Positions 60,891 through 64,000 of a DNA stretch of 64,000 nt are shown piece by piece. Both the position numbers and the translations under genes were made by a program. This DNA is from Hahella sp050299855 (GTDB taxonomy: Bacteria > Pseudomonadota > Gammaproteobacteria > Pseudomonadales > Oleiphilaceae): contig JBNKWQ010000007.1 of the NCBI GenBank assembly GCA_050299855.1, positions 310,001 to 374,000 on the forward strand, given 5' to 3'. The notes beneath the pieces were generated by a model. The model made no database searches. It saw only the letters and a list, made by a program, of their open reading frames with translations, and was not told the origin of the DNA. Every line of letters begins with the position of its first letter. Positions within the stretch are counted from its first letter, which is position 1.

Positions 60891-61433
60891 ATGTCACTGA
60901 AACATGCAATCCTGGCCATGCTGGACCTTGAGAAAGGCACCGGCTATGACATTGTTAAACGCTTCAATGAGAGTATCGGCCATTTTTGGTCTTCCTCTCA
61001 CCAGCAGGTTTATAAGGAACTGCACAAGCTCCACGAAGATGGGCTGGTTGAATTTGACGCGGTCCAGCAACAAGGGAAACCGGATAAAAAAGTCTATTCC
61101 CTGACGGCTAGCGGTTTGAATGATTTAAAAGAGTGGGTAGCCAAACCCGCCAGGCAATTCAAAATCAAGGAGCCTCTGCTGATCAAACTTTTTGCCGGGC
61201 GCCGTGGCTCCAAAGCAGATCTGATACAGGAGCTGGACCGGCACGAGATCTTGCACCGACAGACCGCTGAACAGTACCAGCGGCTGGAAAATCAGATGCT
61301 GCAGTTAGCTCCCGCGCAACGTAAGAAATATCTACTGCCTTATATGACCCTTCGGCTGGGCGTTCATTTTGAAAACGCCTGGAAAAACTGGCTGGCCGAA
61401 GTACGGGAAGTGCTGGATAAAGAGCTCGACTGA
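60891..61433 (+). CDS. PadR-family transcriptional regulator
   Basis: 180 residues: PadR winged HTH (LKHAILAMLDLEKGTGYDIV, SHQQVYKELHKLHEDGLVEF) and a C-terminal helical Vir_act_alpha_C-like dimerisation domain. Typically a repressor released by phenolic or hydrophobic ligands. Divergent from the RetSat/CrtI-like gene, with the 7-4-7 palindrome between them. The start is ATG 60891. Confidence 0.88.
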   Translation: MSLKHAILAMLDLEKGTGYDIVKRFNESIGHFWSSSHQQVYKELHKLHEDGLVEFDAVQQQGKPDKKVYSLTASGLNDLKEWVAKPARQFKIKEPLLIKLFAGRRGSKADLIQELDRHEILHRQTAEQYQRLENQMLQLAPAQRKKYLLPYMTLRLGVHFENAWKNWLAEVREVLDKELD

Positions 61434-61548
61434 GCATTGTTGATCCCTGCATACAAAACGAACACCTTTTGTCAGATAACCGACAAAGTTCCGCAGAAGC
61501 CTTATCTATACTGGTGCACTTTCAGTATTGGAGCAAGGGGACAAGACA

Positions 61549-62082
61549 ATGAAATCACTCGTGGATCACCTGTCACAATACGCGGAATACCACCGCGATC
61601 GCCGTAATATTGCGACGCATTTTGTCGGCATTCCCATGATTGTCTTTGCTGTGGCTACATTGTTGTCCCGTCCGGTATTTGAACTTTTCGGTTTGACTCT
61701 GAGCGGTGCGGTTCTGACAGCGATATTGGCCGGCATTTTCTACTTGCGCCTGCACCTGATGCTGGGTTTGCTGATGTCTGCTTTGATGGCGCTGTCTGTC
61801 TGGGGTGGTGCTCGGCTGGCAGCACAAGCCACCACTGTATGGCTGGTGGCAGGGATCGGATTGTTCGTGCTGGGTTGGATCATCCAGTTTATCGGCCACT
61901 ATTACGAAGGTAGAAAACCGGCGTTTGTCGACGACCTTGTTGGGTTAATCGTCGGGCCGTTATTTGTGGTAGTGGAAGTACTGTTTAGCGTGGGTATTTG
62001 TAAAGATCTTGAGCATAGCATTGAAGCCCGGGTCGGCCCCACGCGAATTAACACTCAGGGTAAAACCTCGCCCCAGGCCTGA
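61549..62082 (+). CDS. Mpo1/DUF962-family membrane protein
   Basis: 177 residues, four membrane helices. The family markers are EYHRDRRNIATHFVGIPMIV at the N terminus and FIGHYYEGRKPAFVDDL, with the conserved His residues. Yeast Mpo1 is an iron-dependent dioxygenase in alpha-oxidation of 2-hydroxy fatty acids, so a lipid-oxidation role is possible. ATG 61549 follows AAGGGG; an in-frame ATG at 61528 would add seven residues. Confidence 0.83.
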   Translation: MKSLVDHLSQYAEYHRDRRNIATHFVGIPMIVFAVATLLSRPVFELFGLTLSGAVLTAILAGIFYLRLHLMLGLLMSALMALSVWGGARLAAQATTVWLVAGIGLFVLGWIIQFIGHYYEGRKPAFVDDLVGLIVGPLFVVVEVLFSVGICKDLEHSIEARVGPTRINTQGKTSPQA

Positions 62083-62141
62083 TTCTCCAGGAAACCTCTC
62101 CACTTATACGGGGCTAAGGCTGGCCCCGCCCCCTGCAATCG

Positions 62142-62147
62142 TTATAC
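62142..62147 (+). promoter_or_regulatory. Probable -10 box of the Crp/Fnr gene
   Basis: TATACT 40 bases before the gene; the -35 17 bases upstream is CTGGCC, a weak match. Confidence 0.35.
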
Positions 62148-62186
62148 TGACAAACAGAATAACAATAGCGGGGAGAATCCACTTTC

Positions 62187-62900
62187 ATGACAGCTCGTCA
62201 GCGCCCAGAAGACTATAGAGAAATACTCAACACCGGCCCCTGGTTTAAGTTGCTGCCGGACGCGTTGCAGAGCAGTATCCTCGGGCTGTCGGTGATACGG
62301 ACGCTCGCCAATGGCGAAACCCTGTTTGAACGCGGCGATCAGCCGGGTGGTATATATGCGGTAGTGCAGGGGACTCTGCGGGTAACAGGTATTCGGGAAG
62401 ACGGTAAAGAAGCAATCTTAACCTTTGTTGAACCACCTAACTGGTTTGGAGAAATCGCGCTTTTTGACGGCCAGTTGCGTACTCATACCGCTATTGCAGA
62501 AGGGACGGTAACGGTGGTTAATGCACCGCAGAAAAGGCTTTTGGAATTACTGGATAGTCAGCCTCAATACTGGCGCGACTTTGGTCTGCTGTTATGCAGC
62601 AAATTACGATTTGCCTTTATGGCCTTGGAAGACAATGCGCTTTTCCCCGCCTCTCAGCGTCTCATCCGGCGCCTGATTATGATGTCTGATGGTTCCGGTG
62701 AATGGACGGGCCGGGCGCGTCGGATGATTAAGCTGCAGCAAGAACAACTGGGCATGATGCTGGGTATTTCCCGACAGACAACTAACCAAATTCTCAAGGA
62801 TTTAGAAACCCGTGGCATTATTGCCAGGGCCTATGGCGGCATTGAGATTTTGGACCCGGACAAGCTCCGCGAGCTGGGATCGCTGGAGTCTTCTGCCTAA
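62187..62900 (+). CDS. Crp/Fnr-family transcriptional regulator
   Basis: 237 residues. Cyclic-nucleotide-binding beta-roll (ANGETLFERGDQPGGIYAVV, FGEIALFDGQLRTHTAIAEG) and a C-terminal HTH_CRP (KLQQEQLGMMLGISRQTTNQ then LKDLETRGII). No N-terminal Cys cluster, so it is not an Fnr iron-sulfur sensor. Effector not known. A CBS-domain gene is convergent. Confidence 0.88.
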   Translation: MTARQRPEDYREILNTGPWFKLLPDALQSSILGLSVIRTLANGETLFERGDQPGGIYAVVQGTLRVTGIREDGKEAILTFVEPPNWFGEIALFDGQLRTHTAIAEGTVTVVNAPQKRLLELLDSQPQYWRDFGLLLCSKLRFAFMALEDNALFPASQRLIRRLIMMSDGSGEWTGRARRMIKLQQEQLGMMLGISRQTTNQILKDLETRGIIARAYGGIEILDPDKLRELGSLESSA

Positions 62901-62938
62901 TGGATGAATGCAAACCCTCGCTGAGCCGCGCGACTATA

Positions 62939-63346
62939 TCAGCGCGACTTAGAAATATGATTGCACATTTCCCGCAAAATGATGCGTCTTGAAATCACGC
63001 CAAGCACCCGGTTCCTGGGGTCAACTACAGGATAGATTTTGGGTTTTTGCTGTTCCATCAGGCTCGCAAGATCCAGTAGATTATCGTCTTCCTTGGCAGC
63101 CAGCACGTCTTTACGCATGACATCGGATACAGTGGCAACCCGATCAGCGTAATACATCACCTGACTGACGGTCTTCAGGCAATCCTGTTCCGACAGCCAG
63201 CCAATCAGAGAGCCGTTGCCATCAACAACCGGACCTCCAATAAGCTCGTTCTTGACCAGTGCCAGAGCCGCTTCGACCACTGGCAGATCGGGGGTCAGGG
63301 TAACAAACTGCCGACTCATAAAATCGCTGACTTTCAAATGGTCCAT
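62939..63346 (-). CDS. CBS-domain pair protein
   Basis: 135 residues: two CBS domains (about 5-60 and 73-128; FMSRQFVTLTPDLPVVEAAL, VMRKDVLAAKEDDNLLDLAS), which bind adenosyl ligands such as AMP or ATP and regulate partner proteins. There is no catalytic domain. Stand-alone; partner unknown. Confidence 0.85.
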   Translation of the reverse strand: MDHLKVSDFMSRQFVTLTPDLPVVEAALALVKNELIGGPVVDGNGSLIGWLSEQDCLKTVSQVMYYADRVATVSDVMRKDVLAAKEDDNLLDLASLMEQQKPKIYPVVDPRNRVLGVISRRIILREMCNHISKSR

Positions 63347-63676
63347 CTGGGGACTCCTCTGTAATGCTCTCTATTTTGCAAACATCCGTTTAGGTATCGC
63401 AGATATCAGATAAGACAATGCAAAAAACAGGTCAGTTTTCATGAATGGCAGGAAGATAATTAAAAATACATATAAAACAATACATTAAGATTGTAAGAGA
63501 ACGAGGGTGGCATTCCTTGTGAACAATTTTCAGGCAAAAACTTAAAGTTCGTGTGATTTATTGGTGCGGTCGAATTTGCGTTTAAAAATTTTATGAACCA
63601 AAAAAGCACATGAATTGAAATACAAAACGCACCAATAAGGTGCGTAAGTGCTACTTCGTACTGTTATCAAAACCTT
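63347..63676. other. AT-rich intergenic region
   Basis: 330 bp with no gene; AT-rich 63400-63620. The only structured part is the terminator hairpin of the aldo/keto reductase gene at 63619-63644. Confidence 0.5.
63619..63644 (-). terminator. Terminator of the aldo/keto reductase gene
   Basis: On the minus strand cgcacc-ttatt-ggtgcg followed by ttttgtattt: 6-bp stem and T-rich tail, 33 bases past the stop. Confidence 0.65.
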
Positions 63677-64000
63677 TCATTGATTCAGCAGGCGCATTGC
63701 CGATTCAGGGTAACGGCTACCTTTTATCATTTCTGGAGGTAGCTCCCGGGTGATTCGCTCCAGTTCTTCATTAGAAAGCTTGATCCCAACCGCTCCTGCA
63801 TTTTCTTCCAGTCGGGTAATGCTACGCGTTCCCGGAATAGGGACTATATCCGGCTGTTGATGTAGCAACCAGGCCAGCGCCAGTTGTGCCGGCGTGCAAC
63901 CTTTGGATTCAGCAATTCTGGTGATGCGTTCCACCAATTCCAGATTGTCGGCAAAATGTTCTTCGGAAAAGCGTGGATTGGTTAAACGCCAATCGTCTTC
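63677..64000 (-). CDS. Aldo/keto reductase, C-terminal part
   Basis: Partial; the 5' end lies beyond the window. 107 residues remain, beginning DDWRLTNPRFSEEHFADNLE and containing SKGCTPAQLALAWLLHQQPD, VPIPGTRSITRLEENAGAVG, the NADP-binding end of the AKR barrel. An NADPH-dependent oxidoreductase of the YakC/AKR13-like group. The ATG inside this segment (63937) is not the true start, because the frame continues upstream. Confidence 0.88.
   Translation of the reverse strand, partial: EDDWRLTNPRFSEEHFADNLELVERITRIAESKGCTPAQLALAWLLHQQPDIVPIPGTRSITRLEENAGAVGIKLSNEELERITRELPPEMIKGSRYPESAMRLLNQ

Noticed and set aside
1..64000. Mobile elements, CRISPR arrays, tRNA and rRNA genes
   Set aside because: I scanned for transposase, integrase and regular spaced repeats, and for tRNA-like cloverleaf ends; nothing met the mark.

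Overview
The window is an ordinary-looking stretch of chromosome from a Gammaproteobacterium, most likely marine or lipid-degrading. Pointers are a GlrK-QseG-GlrR two-component locus next to apt, SlyD with a His-rich tail, a DctPQM TRAP transporter with a DctB/DctD pair, type II NADH dehydrogenase, an RND pump, an acyl-CoA dehydrogenase/kinase catabolic operon, QueC/QueE and many LysR regulators. Base composition looks balanced throughout, and no block stands out as foreign. I could not fix the genus. I saw no rRNA, tRNA, CRISPR array, insertion sequence or prophage.

Layout. 1-2.2 kb: end of a DctB-type sensor kinase and its sigma-54 activator DctD. 2.2-9.7 kb: GNAT, a divergent macro domain, a decayed TctA fragment, a membrane Ser/Thr kinase with an FHA protein, a LysE exporter, a double HAD protein and a periplasmic EF-hand protein. 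9.8-18.4 kb (minus strand): GlrR, QseG-like lipoprotein, GlrK, Apt, an Ap4A phosphorylase-type enzyme, a DEDDh exonuclease, asparaginase I, a YbfF-type hydrolase and a DUF1722 protein. 18.6-25.8 kb: PilZ, an orphan molybdopterin oxidoreductase, an AEC carrier, QueE-QueC, an unknown membrane protein and a second DEDDh exonuclease. 25.8-31.9 kb: LysR divergent from a five-gene operon (acyl-CoA dehydrogenase, SDR, APH-like kinase, histidine phosphatase, SDR) ending in a clear terminator. 32-43.4 kb (mostly minus): GST, NDH-2, ChrR/ECF sigma pair, LysR plus metallo-beta-lactamase-fold enzyme, DUF1499 protein, SlyD, dctMQP and a GDSL lipoprotein. 43.4-49.5 kb: RND pump and adaptor, YiaAB protein, PspA-family protein and a small exported protein. 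49.8-53 kb: alpha/beta hydrolase, LysR, DUF2000 and LysE. 53-56 kb: an RtcB RNA-ligase locus. 56-64 kb: GFA, GST, patatin lipoprotein, RetSat/CrtI-like oxidase with divergent PadR, Mpo1-like protein, Crp/Fnr regulator, CBS protein and the end of an aldo/keto reductase.

Two parts look connected across distance. The DctB/DctD regulators at the left edge have a plausible target 40 kb away: upstream of dctP there is a correctly spaced sigma-54 promoter (42497-42512) and, farther upstream, an 18-bp perfect palindrome.

The most unusual stretch is the RtcB locus. Its 5' region carries a candidate promoter, an 11-codon leader ORF with an ideal Shine-Dalgarno, and a chain of five RNA segments that can pair in mutually exclusive ways ending in an intrinsic terminator, all before rtcB. 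rtcB is followed by an unrecognised 313-residue protein and a 56-residue very basic protein. This looks like an attenuated operon for RNA ligation or repair with two uncharacterised partners. Other points worth a look are a C10 tract inside the QseG-like lipoprotein gene, a macro domain without its usual catalytic residues, a double HAD protein with His in place of the second motif-I Asp, and an operon that separates the parts fused in mammalian ACAD10/11.
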